Origin: Anaerobacillus alkaliphilus
GTDB lineage: Bacteria; Bacillota; Bacilli; Bacillales; Anaerobacillaceae
Length of the DNA: 64,000 bases
Direction of reading: 5' to 3'
NCBI RefSeq assembly: GCF_004116265.1
Contig: NZ_QOUX01000023.1
Coordinates: 62,001-126,000 of the forward strand
The notes under the pieces are model-generated. The model saw only the letters and a program-made list of their open reading frames with translations, was not told where the DNA came from and searched no databases. The position numbers and the translations under genes were made by a program. Shown here piece by piece: positions 18,201 to 26,521 of the stretch (position 1 is the stretch's first letter; every line of letters starts with the position of its first letter).

Positions 18201-19760
18201 TTTGCAAACGAAACTAGTTTTAATCCAGGAAGCATTTCAGCTGGGTTTGAATCAGTTACTCATGTACATCCATCAGGTAATGGGTACACTGTTGAATTAA
18301 AAATCCCATTGACTGAGGTAACTCCAGAAGAAAATGCTGTGATTGGCTTTGATCTTCAAGTTAATGACGCTAAAAATGGAGCTCGTCAAAGTGTTGCAAC
18401 TTGGAATGATACGTCAGGTGGTGGCTGGAACGACCCATCTGTATTTGGAAACTTAGAGCTTGTAAAAGTACTGGAGGAACAGCCTGATCCAGGACAACCA
18501 AATCCAGGCCAACCTAGCCCAGGTCAACCTACTCCTGTGCCTCCAAGCAATGAGGATTTAGGAACAAAACTACCAAAGAATGTGTACGAGATTATCGTTG
18601 AAAACAGAAACGGCAAAAATGTATCTGTTGTTAAAATTGACAATGGTAAGTTTACACAATGGGCTAACCAAAGTGAAAAAATAAATAAAGTAACTATTGC
18701 AGTTGAGTCTGCTACGAATGTAGAAGTTCGCCTTCCTGCTCAAGCTGTAAAAGCATTAAGTGATAAAAATGCTAATGCACTAGTTGAAGTTGTTACTACT
18801 GGAAGCACTTATCGTCTACCAGTTATGGAAATCAATGTAGATAAACTTGCACAACAATTAGGTGTTACTGTTGAAGATCTAGAAGTTTCAATTGTTATGC
18901 ATGAAACAACAGATACTTCAGGCGCAGTTACAAAAGGTAAACTAAATGTTGTAGCAAATATCGTAGAATTCAAGGTTTATGTATCTGCAAATGATAAACA
19001 AGTAGAATTAAAACAGTTCAACTCGTTCGTTGAAAGAGAAATTATTGGAGAAAAGCCCTTTAATGCTGGTAAATCTACTGCTGTTCAATTAATGGATGAT
19101 GGCTCATTCCGCCCAGTTCCAACGTTATTCGTTGGGAACCGCGCAATCTTTAAAAGCCAATCAAACAGCAAATACACCATCGTAGAAAATACAGTAACAT
19201 TCCCAGATATCACTTCAAATTACTGGGCAAAGGCTCCAATTGAAACATTAGCATCTAAGTATATATTTAGAGGTTATGAAGATGGTCAATTTAAGCCTAG
19301 AAACGCAACTACACGAGTTCAAGTAGCACTTCTTATTACAAGAAGCTTAGGTCTTTCTACTGATACTGCTTATAATGGGCAATTTTCAGATGTGAAAGGA
19401 TCAGAGTGGTTTGTAAAAGAAGTAATGCCTGCAATTGAAACAGGAATTATTAGAGGATCTAACGGACAATTCCGTCCACACGATGAGATCACTCGTGAAG
19501 AAGCAGCAGCAATGTTTGCACGTGCGTTACGCTATGTTCAATACGATCAAGCCAACCTAGATACAACAAAGAAAATCTCAATCTACCAAGATGCTAACAG
19601 TATCTCAAATTGGGCAAAAGGTGATGTTGAATTCCTTCTTCAAGCGGGAATTATGACAGGAAGATCTAATGGCAAGTTCGAAGGAAAAGAAGTAAACCAA
19701 CGTGCAGAAACAGCTGCATTGTTAGTAAGATTTTTAAAAGAAGCAAATTTCATTAACTAG
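15300..19760 (+). CDS. Multimodular S-layer-anchored endo-1,4-beta-xylanase (GH10)
   Basis: About 1,486 aa, secreted. Residue numbers here count from the upstream ATG at 15291. Order: signal peptide (to about 33); two near-identical 145-aa modules (42-186 and 196-340) of CBM-like type; CBM22/CBM4_9-like module (360-510); GH10 (520-860) with acid/base Glu651 in WDVVNEA and nucleophile Glu778 in GITELDI; CBM9-like module (872-1060); Pro/Gly/Gln linker (PGQP repeats); a module of unknown type (1095-1290); three SLH domains (1302-1489) for cell-wall anchoring. It cleaves xylan at the cell surface. The ATG at 15300 is preferred because GGGGGA lies about 9 nt before it; the ATG at 15291 touches that motif. 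Confidence 0.95.
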   Translation: MRMKFKKFVSLFLIVLLLLPSGLVPPATAAAEQTETETVYHENFESGLGKATQSGGASLTHVTDKNFDGNSNGKALYVSNRNNDYDAADFSFTDIGLENGKTYTVTVKGFVDSDVTIPAGAQAVLSTVDSYTWLSNVNYVAGQAFTLTREFTVDTSRNSKLRLQSNGDGKTVPFYIGEIIITAKKETPVEKVVYKETFTDGEGFATRSGSATLTPVTGKVFEGNPDGAALHVTNRNNDYDAVDFSFENIGLKNGKAYTVTVKGFVDNDVTVPSGAQAVLSTVDSYTWLSNVNYVAGQAFTLSKEFTVDTSKDSKLRVQSNGDGKTVPFYIGEIIITEKVTSGGGEQPPAPPREPALEFTTIDFEDGTTGGFVARGGNEILTITNEANHTEGGSKSLKVEGRTQNWNGPSLRVEEYIDLGHEYHVSAMVKLISPSSSQLQLSTQVGSGDTASYNNIQGKTINAADGWVLLEGTFRYNSVGGEFVSIYVESSNNSTASFYIDDVTFKPTGSGTVDIQRDLTPIKDVYKNYFMIGNAVSFSEFEGLRFDLLEMHHNLVSAENAMKPGYAYNNNREFDFTAQNSLVERALEAGFDVHGHVLVWHQQTPEWLFQDATGTALSREVAIENMNRHIEATILNFGDDVISWDVVNEAIVVNGNSNLANWKQHLRQSGWLRAIGDDYVDLAFRKAKEVINANDLDIKLYYNDYNDHFENKSTVMYHMVKELNEAYAKENNGELLIDGIGMQAHYHLHERNTAERVEQSLTRFLSIPGIEVGITELDITAGANGVLTEAEEKAQAYLFAQLFKLYKEHHERISRVTLWGLNDATSWRADRNPLVFDRNLQAKEAYYAIIDPEGYIAKYEAPAEDENTARQGKAVFGTPVIDGTIDDVWKNAPKLPINRYQAAWEGATGVGRVMWDNDNLYVLIEVNDSELDKTAAAAHEQDSIEVFLDQLNTKATSYGVGHGQYRVNFANETSFNPGSISAGFESVTHVHPSGNGYTVELKIPLTEVTPEENAVIGFDLQVNDAKNGARQSVATWNDTSGGGWNDPSVFGNLELVKVLEEQPDPGQPNPGQPSPGQPTPVPPSNEDLGTKLPKNVYEIIVENRNGKNVSVVKIDNGKFTQWANQSEKINKVTIAVESATNVEVRLPAQAVKALSDKNANALVEVVTTGSTYRLPVMEINVDKLAQQLGVTVEDLEVSIVMHETTDTSGAVTKGKLNVVANIVEFKVYVSANDKQVELKQFNSFVEREIIGEKPFNAGKSTAVQLMDDGSFRPVPTLFVGNRAIFKSQSNSKYTIVENTVTFPDITSNYWAKAPIETLASKYIFRGYEDGQFKPRNATTRVQVALLITRSLGLSTDTAYNGQFSDVKGSEWFVKEVMPAIETGIIRGSNGQFRPHDEITREEAAAMFARALRYVQYDQANLDTTKKISIYQDANSISNWAKGDVEFLLQAGIMTGRSNGKFEGKEVNQRAETAALLVRFLKEANFIN

Positions 19761-19765
19761 TATTA

Positions 19766-19812
19766 GAAAGACTCAACTTTTGTGTGATGCAAAAGGTTGA
19801 GTCTTTTTTCAC
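19766..19812 (+). terminator. Terminator of the xylanase gene
   Basis: AAGACTCAACTTTT pairs with AAAAGGTTGAGTCTT across a short loop, followed by a T run. Confidence 0.9.
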
Positions 19813-19882
19813 TGCTGGTAATAATATAAAACTTCTTCTCTAATACTATACTAACTAGGTAGTCAAAAATTGAAAACCAAGC

Positions 19883-21619
19883 CTACTCATCTTTTGTGAA
19901 ACCCTCTATATTATCCATAACAGCTTCTTTCAATCTTGTAAGCATAATATCACTTGATTTTAAATCTTCCCCTCTAACCCCAAAATAGATTTTAAGTTTC
20001 GGCTCTGTACCTGATGGGCGTAAGCAAAACCAAGAACCAACTTCTAAATGAAACTTTAATACATTCGAAGCTGGAAGATTTATTTTTTCTTCCTTTTGAC
20101 TTACTGAAAAATAACGAACACCATTTTGATAGTCTTCAATTACTTCGATTGACCCATTAGCAATGCTATCAAGCTTCTTGCTCCGAAACTCATTCATAAT
20201 ATGTTGAATTTTCTCTGTACCATGCTTACCTTTTAATGTTAACGAAGCTAAATCCTCTTGATAATACCCAACTTGACAATAAAGATCTATCAGAGCTTCA
20301 AATAGCGATTTCCCCTTTGATTTATGATAAGCGGCCATTTCAGCTGCCACAAGGCATGCTTGAATAGCATCTTTATCGCGTACAAAATCACCAATCAAAA
20401 ACCCAAAGCTTTCTTCGTATCCAAAAATAAACGTATGATCCTTATTTGACTCGAACTCTTTTATTTTTTCGGCAATATATTTAAAGCCAGTTAGTGTATC
20501 AATTGTTTCTAACCCGTATTTACGAGCAATGGCTCGTCCCATTTCTGAGGTAACTATTGTTTTAAGTAGGACACCGTCTTTAGGTAAACTCTCTTTTTGA
20601 GATAAAATATAATCCAAAATTAGTGCCCCTAGTTGATTTCCTGTTAATACTACATAGTCACCATCTAAGTTTTTGACTGCAACACCAAGACGATCTCCAT
20701 CTGGATCTGTTGCTAGCAAAATATCACCATCTAGTCTGTGGCCGTACTCTATCGCCAGTTGAAAAGAAGCTTTTTCTTCTGGGTTTGGAGAGACAACAGT
20801 AGAAAAACTAGGGTCTGGATTTTCCTGCTCTTTGACAATAGTAACATTGTTAAATCCATGCTTTTTCAAACCTCTCTGAACAAGATAAGCCCCTGTACCA
20901 TGCAATGGAGTATATACAATCTTCAAATCATCCTTACTAGATTGAGATAGTTGTTTATTGACTCTAATATGTTCCATTTGTTCTAGGTATACTCTATCAA
21001 TCTCTTCATCAACGAATTGTAGTAATCCCTTTTCAGATAATTGCTTAATTTCTATAACCTGTAACTTTAATTCATCCTGAAGTTTTGTTATTTTGCTTGT
21101 AATATTCTCTGCAACTTCAGATGTTACTTGTCCTCCATCATAGCCATATAGTTTAAAACCATTGTATTCAGGGGGGTTATGGCTAGCGGTAATAACAATT
21201 CCCGCGAAAGCATGTAAATGACGAACAGCAAATGACAGTTCAGGTGTTGGACGAATATCGCTAAAAACATAGGTTTTTATTCCATTAGCACCAAGAGTTT
21301 TAGCTGCTTCTAATGCAAATTCCTTGGATTTGTGGCGGTTGTCATAAGCAATGACAACTCCTTGATCGATTTCTTTCTCCCCTGTTTCTACTATATATTC
21401 TGCTAAACCTTGGCAGGCTCTTCGCACCGTATAGATATTCATCCGATTTGGTCCTGGACCAATTTCTCCTCGCATTCCACCTGTACCAAATTGCAAATAT
21501 TGATAAAAGCAATCCTCAACGTGCGTGAGATCATTTTCCATCAACATTATTTGCTCCTTTAATTCCACATCTAAATGTACTTCCTTACACCATCTTGTAT
21601 ACTGTTCTTTCCAATTCAT
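19883..21619 (-). CDS. pgcA: Alpha-phosphoglucomutase
   Basis: 578 aa, typical of the Bacillus PgcA/YhxB type. It interconverts glucose-1-phosphate and glucose-6-phosphate. It has the phosphoserine loop TASHNPPEYNGFKLY, metal site DPDGDRLG, sugar loop GYEESFGF and phosphate site RPSGTEPKLKIYF. It sits at the end of the glucan locus, where it would handle glucose-1-phosphate made by the phosphorylase encoded at 31014-34178. That functional link is inference. A gap of about 240 bp upstream suggests its own promoter. Confidence 0.95.
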   Translation of the reverse strand: MNWKEQYTRWCKEVHLDVELKEQIMLMENDLTHVEDCFYQYLQFGTGGMRGEIGPGPNRMNIYTVRRACQGLAEYIVETGEKEIDQGVVIAYDNRHKSKEFALEAAKTLGANGIKTYVFSDIRPTPELSFAVRHLHAFAGIVITASHNPPEYNGFKLYGYDGGQVTSEVAENITSKITKLQDELKLQVIEIKQLSEKGLLQFVDEEIDRVYLEQMEHIRVNKQLSQSSKDDLKIVYTPLHGTGAYLVQRGLKKHGFNNVTIVKEQENPDPSFSTVVSPNPEEKASFQLAIEYGHRLDGDILLATDPDGDRLGVAVKNLDGDYVVLTGNQLGALILDYILSQKESLPKDGVLLKTIVTSEMGRAIARKYGLETIDTLTGFKYIAEKIKEFESNKDHTFIFGYEESFGFLIGDFVRDKDAIQACLVAAEMAAYHKSKGKSLFEALIDLYCQVGYYQEDLASLTLKGKHGTEKIQHIMNEFRSKKLDSIANGSIEVIEDYQNGVRYFSVSQKEEKINLPASNVLKFHLEVGSWFCLRPSGTEPKLKIYFGVRGEDLKSSDIMLTRLKEAVMDNIEGFTKDE

Positions 21620-21857
21620 AGTCGTCCTCCAAATTGCTTAATCGTACATAAGTATAAACAACGGAATACTACATATTCCGCTGTTTACACAACATTCCTA
21701 CATAAACTACCAATTCAGTTCTCCGCACTTTCTATCAAGAAAAACTATGTCCATTTATTTAAATTTCTCCTGTACAAATTTAATAAAACGTAGAAAGCTG
21801 CTTTAGGAATTAGAAATGTACGCCCCCTAAAACTAGAAGGTGTACTTACTCATTAAA

Positions 21858-24644
21858 CTATAGACACTTAAATTCTATCCATTCAATTTCCAAATCTGAT
21901 TTTAAAGACTCTAGATTTAATTTATAAAGTCCTTCTTCGAGCTCAATTTTCACAAGTTTTTGTCTAATCCATTTACCGTCCGTACCATTGGTCTGAATCG
22001 TCGTCACAAATTCATCATTCAGTTTAAGATTACAAGCTGTTTGGGCTAAATTCGTTTTTGGTGACATAATCTTTACAATAATACGATACATGCCAGCATG
22101 TTCTACTTCCATAAACGTGGCTACTGAGCGTGATGGCGTTATCTTAGGATTTTCAGATAGATTTTGCATTTTATCTGGTGAAAGAGACGGATTCGCTTCA
22201 AACTTCGTTACCGTTTCTTCAATCTCTTGTTTGCGTGAAAATACAGGTGCATGCATCAAGAAATCACATATATTCATTGCAGCACGTTGTAACTCCCCAC
22301 GTGTTAAAGATCCATCCTCTAACGCTTCAATCGTATTGTCATTTCCAGAATTGATTTCTGCTCCATAGTTATTAACAACCATGTATAGATCATTTTGGGA
22401 ACGAACCATATAGTTCGTATATTCAGTAGCTGCTTCTCCTCCAGTTACCACATCATTCATTTTTGCCCACCAATCCGTCATCACGATTCCTTTAAAGCCC
22501 CACTCTTTGCGAAGTATAGTCGTCGCTAAATCGTAATTGGAAGCGGTCCAATGACCATTGATTGGATTATATGCCGTCATAATAGAATTGGCACCACCTT
22601 GTTTTACTGCCAGTTCAAACCCTTTTAAATAAATTTCCCTAACCGCACGTTCTGAAACAACGGCGTCTACATTGTGTCGGGCTTTCTCTTGGTTATTGCA
22701 AGCAAAGTGTTTCAGCGTTGCATTTGATCCACCTTTCATAATTCCACGGGTAACAGCTGTCGCGAAAACTCCTGTAATCAGCGGATCTTCTGAAAAGTAT
22801 TCGAAATTACGTCCATTTAGTGGACTACGTCTAATATTCATCCCAGGTCCAAGTAAAACATCAATGTTATTAGAGACTAATTCTTTTCCTTCCATTTCAT
22901 AAAGTTCTTCAACTAAGTTAATATCCCAAGTCGCAGCAAGTAATGTCCCAATTGGCACCTGCGTCGACAACGCTCCACTTTCCATTCGAATTCCTGATGG
23001 GCCATCAGCTGTACAAGCAATTGGAATACCTAAGGCGAATAGTCGATCACTTAGGCCACCAAAGGCTGAAGCCGTTCCAGGTGTAACCAATGGACTACTC
23101 ATTCCTTCCCCTCTAACAATCGTCGCAAGTTCTTCATCTGTTAACTGAGCGATAAAATCTTCCATACCAACTTTTTTATCAAAGACATCTCTTAATTTAT
23201 AGCCTTGATCACCCGTCTGTTCCAGCGTTTGAGGAAGGTTCTTTTCAATTCGATCTGCTAAACAAATCTTACGTTTCGGAACATCTTCATACGTTAATTC
23301 ATAAGACCCGTCTTCTTTTTGTACACCTGGTTTGATTCTCGTAAAACTCTCTACAGGTGCTAACGCTTCTTCTAATTGCTCGATTACTTGAAGTTCTTCA
23401 ACGAAGTAACCACTTTCCCCATCAATCTCAATTTTTTCAACCTTCTTAACACTCGTACCTACATAAAAGTTGTACAATCCGCTTTCTATTACGTAAGCAG
23501 AAGGATGGCCAGTGACGCCAGCGTCGTCATATGAGGCCATACTACTCACTGGAAAATTAACTGCGACGGATTGAGACTCTCCAGGCTCAAGTAATCTTGT
23601 TTTCGTAAATCCAGCTAGCACTTTTATTGGTTTGCCTAATTTTCCTTGTGGTGCTTCATAGTAAACTTGAACAACTTCTTTCCCTGCAAATGTTTCTCCG
23701 GTGTTTTTAACTGTCACCACAATCTCAACATGCTTTTCACCATCTTTTGTCACGAGTTTAGCACTGTCAGTATCTACCGTAAACTCGGTATAAGATAAGC
23801 CATAGCCAAATTCAAACTGAACTTTCTCAGGGCAAAACGTCTCAAAGTAGCGATAGCCCACAAAGATATCTTCTTGATAATAGTTTTTAAGTTCATCGCC
23901 ATAATTACGGGTAGACGGATAATCATCAATTGAATAGGCAATTGTATCCGTTAATTTACCACTCGGAGTAACATCGCCAACGATAACATCAGCAGCGGCA
24001 TTTCCTCCTTCCATTCCACCTTGCCACACGTAGAGGACTGATTGAATCGAATGTAGATAATCTTCATCATTCAGCCAAGCCATATCTATAATGTTCGATA
24101 CATTCATGACAATAATGACTTGCTCAAAATTCTTAGTTACTAGTCTAATCATGTTCTTTTCTTCAGTTGTCAACTGATAGCTTCCTGGCTCATCTGCATT
24201 ATCTTTATCTTCACCAGCGGTTCTTCCAATCACAACGATAGCTTTATCGGACTTATTCCTTGCCTCGGAAACGATCTGTTCTGTTAATGGCATTTCCTTT
24301 TGAAACCATGGCTCGGCAGCCCAGCCACCACCACCATTATCAAAAGGATTTTCTTCTAACCACTTCTCATATGTAGTCGCTAAATCTTCATTGACATTGA
24401 CTGTTTTCTTATTTCTAAGTCCTCCCAATAAATTGGTAGTGTACTCAACATTTACACTACCACCTGATCCCGTTCCGCTTCTATAGTAGTCAATTTGACT
24501 TCTTCCAAAAATTGAAATACTTTCTCCTTCTTTAATAGGAAGAGCTTGTCCTTCATTTTTTAATAAAACAGTACCATCAGCAGCAACTTTTCTACTAAAC
24601 TCTGCAAATCCTTTTAAAGGAATCCCGTATGTCTTCTTTTCCAT
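21858..24644 (-). CDS. GH3 beta-glucosidase with permuted domain order
   Basis: 928 aa, no signal peptide, so cytoplasmic. Domains are in reverse of the usual GH3 order. The alpha/beta sandwich comes first (about 10-290), then a fibronectin-like domain (300-410), then the catalytic barrel (500-770) with LGPGMNIRRSPLNGRNFEYF, ATLKHFACNN and the nucleophile Asp724 in GIVMTDWW. An extra beta-rich C-terminal part (about 825-928) resembles a small carbohydrate-binding or accessory domain. The permuted order is known for some clostridial and ruminococcal beta-glucosidases. Probably acts on laminari- or gluco-oligosaccharides (context). It follows the aldo/keto reductase gene by 33 nt. Confidence 0.93.
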   Translation of the reverse strand: MEKKTYGIPLKGFAEFSRKVAADGTVLLKNEGQALPIKEGESISIFGRSQIDYYRSGTGSGGSVNVEYTTNLLGGLRNKKTVNVNEDLATTYEKWLEENPFDNGGGGWAAEPWFQKEMPLTEQIVSEARNKSDKAIVVIGRTAGEDKDNADEPGSYQLTTEEKNMIRLVTKNFEQVIIVMNVSNIIDMAWLNDEDYLHSIQSVLYVWQGGMEGGNAAADVIVGDVTPSGKLTDTIAYSIDDYPSTRNYGDELKNYYQEDIFVGYRYFETFCPEKVQFEFGYGLSYTEFTVDTDSAKLVTKDGEKHVEIVVTVKNTGETFAGKEVVQVYYEAPQGKLGKPIKVLAGFTKTRLLEPGESQSVAVNFPVSSMASYDDAGVTGHPSAYVIESGLYNFYVGTSVKKVEKIEIDGESGYFVEELQVIEQLEEALAPVESFTRIKPGVQKEDGSYELTYEDVPKRKICLADRIEKNLPQTLEQTGDQGYKLRDVFDKKVGMEDFIAQLTDEELATIVRGEGMSSPLVTPGTASAFGGLSDRLFALGIPIACTADGPSGIRMESGALSTQVPIGTLLAATWDINLVEELYEMEGKELVSNNIDVLLGPGMNIRRSPLNGRNFEYFSEDPLITGVFATAVTRGIMKGGSNATLKHFACNNQEKARHNVDAVVSERAVREIYLKGFELAVKQGGANSIMTAYNPINGHWTASNYDLATTILRKEWGFKGIVMTDWWAKMNDVVTGGEAATEYTNYMVRSQNDLYMVVNNYGAEINSGNDNTIEALEDGSLTRGELQRAAMNICDFLMHAPVFSRKQEIEETVTKFEANPSLSPDKMQNLSENPKITPSRSVATFMEVEHAGMYRIIVKIMSPKTNLAQTACNLKLNDEFVTTIQTNGTDGKWIRQKLVKIELEEGLYKLNLESLKSDLEIEWIEFKCL

Positions 24645-24677
24645 TACACTTACCTCCCATTTTTAATCGATAGTTGA

Positions 24678-25688
24678 TTAATCAGCTAATCTATCTGCAC
24701 CTATTAATATTTGATCAATTATATTTAGCTCTTCTGAACTGAAATCAAGGTTATTAAGGGCAGTTACATTCTCTTCAAGTTGGCTGACTTTACTAGCTCC
24801 AATTAAACATGAAGTAACCTTTTGCTCACGGAGCACCCATGCGATCGCCATTTGCGCAAGAGACTGATCACGTTGTTGTGCTAATACGTTTAATTTCTGT
24901 ACTTTTTGAATGACTTCTTCGGTGATATCTTCCCTATTTAGAAAAACACTAGCCTTAGAGGCTCGAGAGTCTGTTGGAACACCATTTAAATAGCGGTTTG
25001 TTAACAATCCTTGGGCAAGGGGAACAAAGGCGATACATCCTGTCCCTTCTTCTTGCAGGAGTGATGTTAACCCTTCCTCAATCCAGCGATTGAACATCGA
25101 ATATGCTGGTTGGTGAATTAGCAGTGGTGTGCCTAATTTTCTTAAGATATCAATTGCCTGTTTCGTTTCCTCAACCCCATAGTTAGATATTCCAACATAA
25201 AGAGCTTTCCCTTGTTTGACGACATGGTCTAGCGCCATCATTGTTTCTTCAAGAGGTGTATCGGGATCTGGCCTGTGATGATAGAATATATCGACGTAAT
25301 CCAATCCCATTCTGTTTAAACTTTGATCGAGACTCGAAACTAAGTACTTCCTTGATCCCCATTCACCATATGGCCCTTGCCACATTCCGTACCCTGCTTT
25401 TGTGGAAATAATCATTTCATCTCTAAATCCAGCAAAATCTTGACGTAGAATTTTACCGAAATTTTCTTCTGCTGATCCAGGTGGTGGACCGTAATTATTT
25501 GCTAGATCAAAGTGAGTAATGCCTAAATCAAAGGCCCTTCTAATAAGAGAACGTCCATTTTCAAAGACATCTTCTCCACCAAAGTTGTGCCACAATCCTA
25601 ATGACAAAGCAGGTAGTTTAAGCCCAGACTTACCACATCGATTGTAAATCATTGATTCGTACCGTTGTTCGTTTGGTTTATATACCAT
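24678..25688 (-). CDS. Aldo/keto reductase (YghZ-like)
   Basis: 336 aa. A TIM-barrel AKR with the catalytic set DLANNYGPPPGSAEENFG (Asp, Tyr), STKAGYGMWQGPYG (Lys) and DIFYHHRPDPDTPLEET (His), and C-terminal NADPH-binding LIGASKVSQLEENV. The motifs follow the YghZ / L-glyceraldehyde-3-phosphate reductase branch. The physiological substrate in a glucan operon is unknown. The ATG at 25686-25688 has AGGAGG 7 nt upstream; a longer reading frame from further upstream lacks such a site. Confidence 0.9.
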   Translation of the reverse strand: MVYKPNEQRYESMIYNRCGKSGLKLPALSLGLWHNFGGEDVFENGRSLIRRAFDLGITHFDLANNYGPPPGSAEENFGKILRQDFAGFRDEMIISTKAGYGMWQGPYGEWGSRKYLVSSLDQSLNRMGLDYVDIFYHHRPDPDTPLEETMMALDHVVKQGKALYVGISNYGVEETKQAIDILRKLGTPLLIHQPAYSMFNRWIEEGLTSLLQEEGTGCIAFVPLAQGLLTNRYLNGVPTDSRASKASVFLNREDITEEVIQKVQKLNVLAQQRDQSLAQMAIAWVLREQKVTSCLIGASKVSQLEENVTALNNLDFSSEELNIIDQILIGADRLAD

Positions 25689-25756
25689 TTTAATCCTCCT
25701 AAAATTTGAATACACTTCTGTTCCTTGCTCTTCCGGAAATTTCCCAAGCACTTTTA

Positions 25757-26389
25757 CTACTTTCCTAATCTGACTCGTTTCTTTTCAAATATATTAAATG
25801 AAATTAACGTGATTGACATAAGCGTCAATCCAATCATACTTGGTAAGAATAGCCCTACGTAGACAGGGAAGTAAATAAAGAGATGATAGATAATGACAAA
25901 AATGAAACTTAGTAATAATACAAAATGAATATTAATCATTCCCATAAGAAAGGAATGCTTAAGATATTCGAGAAATCTTAAATTGTAATGAACGTATACT
26001 GGAAAAAAGTAAATAAATGTAACCAGAAAAATAATACTATTCAAAATCAAACCTATCGTAAGAATGACTTGTAAAAGCCCACTTTCTACGAAAAGATAGC
26101 TATAATTTATATAAAGGATGATAAATGCAAATGCAAAAATCAGTCCAAAAATATTCGATTGAATAAATTGATTTTTATACGTACGAAAGTAAAGAGTGAA
26201 AATTGGTATATCAGTATCTTTCATCAGCCATTTTCTCACTACTGCTAATAAGGCAACTGACGCTGGTACAACTCCAAAGATCCCAAACCCCAATAGTGTA
26301 AATAACATCCATAACAAATTAAGGTAAGCTATTTTCATAAACAATTCCAGGACCTGATATATCTTTCCTGTCATTCCATCCGGCTTCAT
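25757..26389 (-). CDS. YesL/DUF624 family membrane protein (second copy)
   Basis: 210 aa, multiple membrane helices. It starts like the first YesL (FMKIAYLNLLWMLFTLLGFG...VPASVALLAVVRKWLMKD). The ATG at 26387-26389 was chosen because AAAAGG lies about 9 nt before it; TTG and ATG codons just upstream are also in frame. It heads a likely operon with the aldo/keto reductase and GH3. Its function is not established; the family is tied to sugar-importer loci. Confidence 0.83.
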   Translation of the reverse strand: MKPDGMTGKIYQVLELFMKIAYLNLLWMLFTLLGFGIFGVVPASVALLAVVRKWLMKDTDIPIFTLYFRTYKNQFIQSNIFGLIFAFAFIILYINYSYLFVESGLLQVILTIGLILNSIIFLVTFIYFFPVYVHYNLRFLEYLKHSFLMGMINIHFVLLLSFIFVIIYHLFIYFPVYVGLFLPSMIGLTLMSITLISFNIFEKKRVRLGK

Positions 26390-26462
26390 TTTTACCATCC
26401 TTTTCAAAACGATCTACTTGATAATATTTACAACTAGGATAGAAACTATTTCTAATAACACA

Positions 26463-26506
26463 TTTAGGAGCGAGCCTTCATTTCAAGATTGAAAGTCGCT
26501 CCTATT
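26463..26506 (-). terminator. Terminator of the GH16 gene
   Basis: TAGGAGCGA (26465-26473) pairs with TCGCTCCTA (26496-26504), just after the laminarinase stop on the minus strand. Confidence 0.8.
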
Positions 26507-26521
26507 TGATGAAGAATTTGA

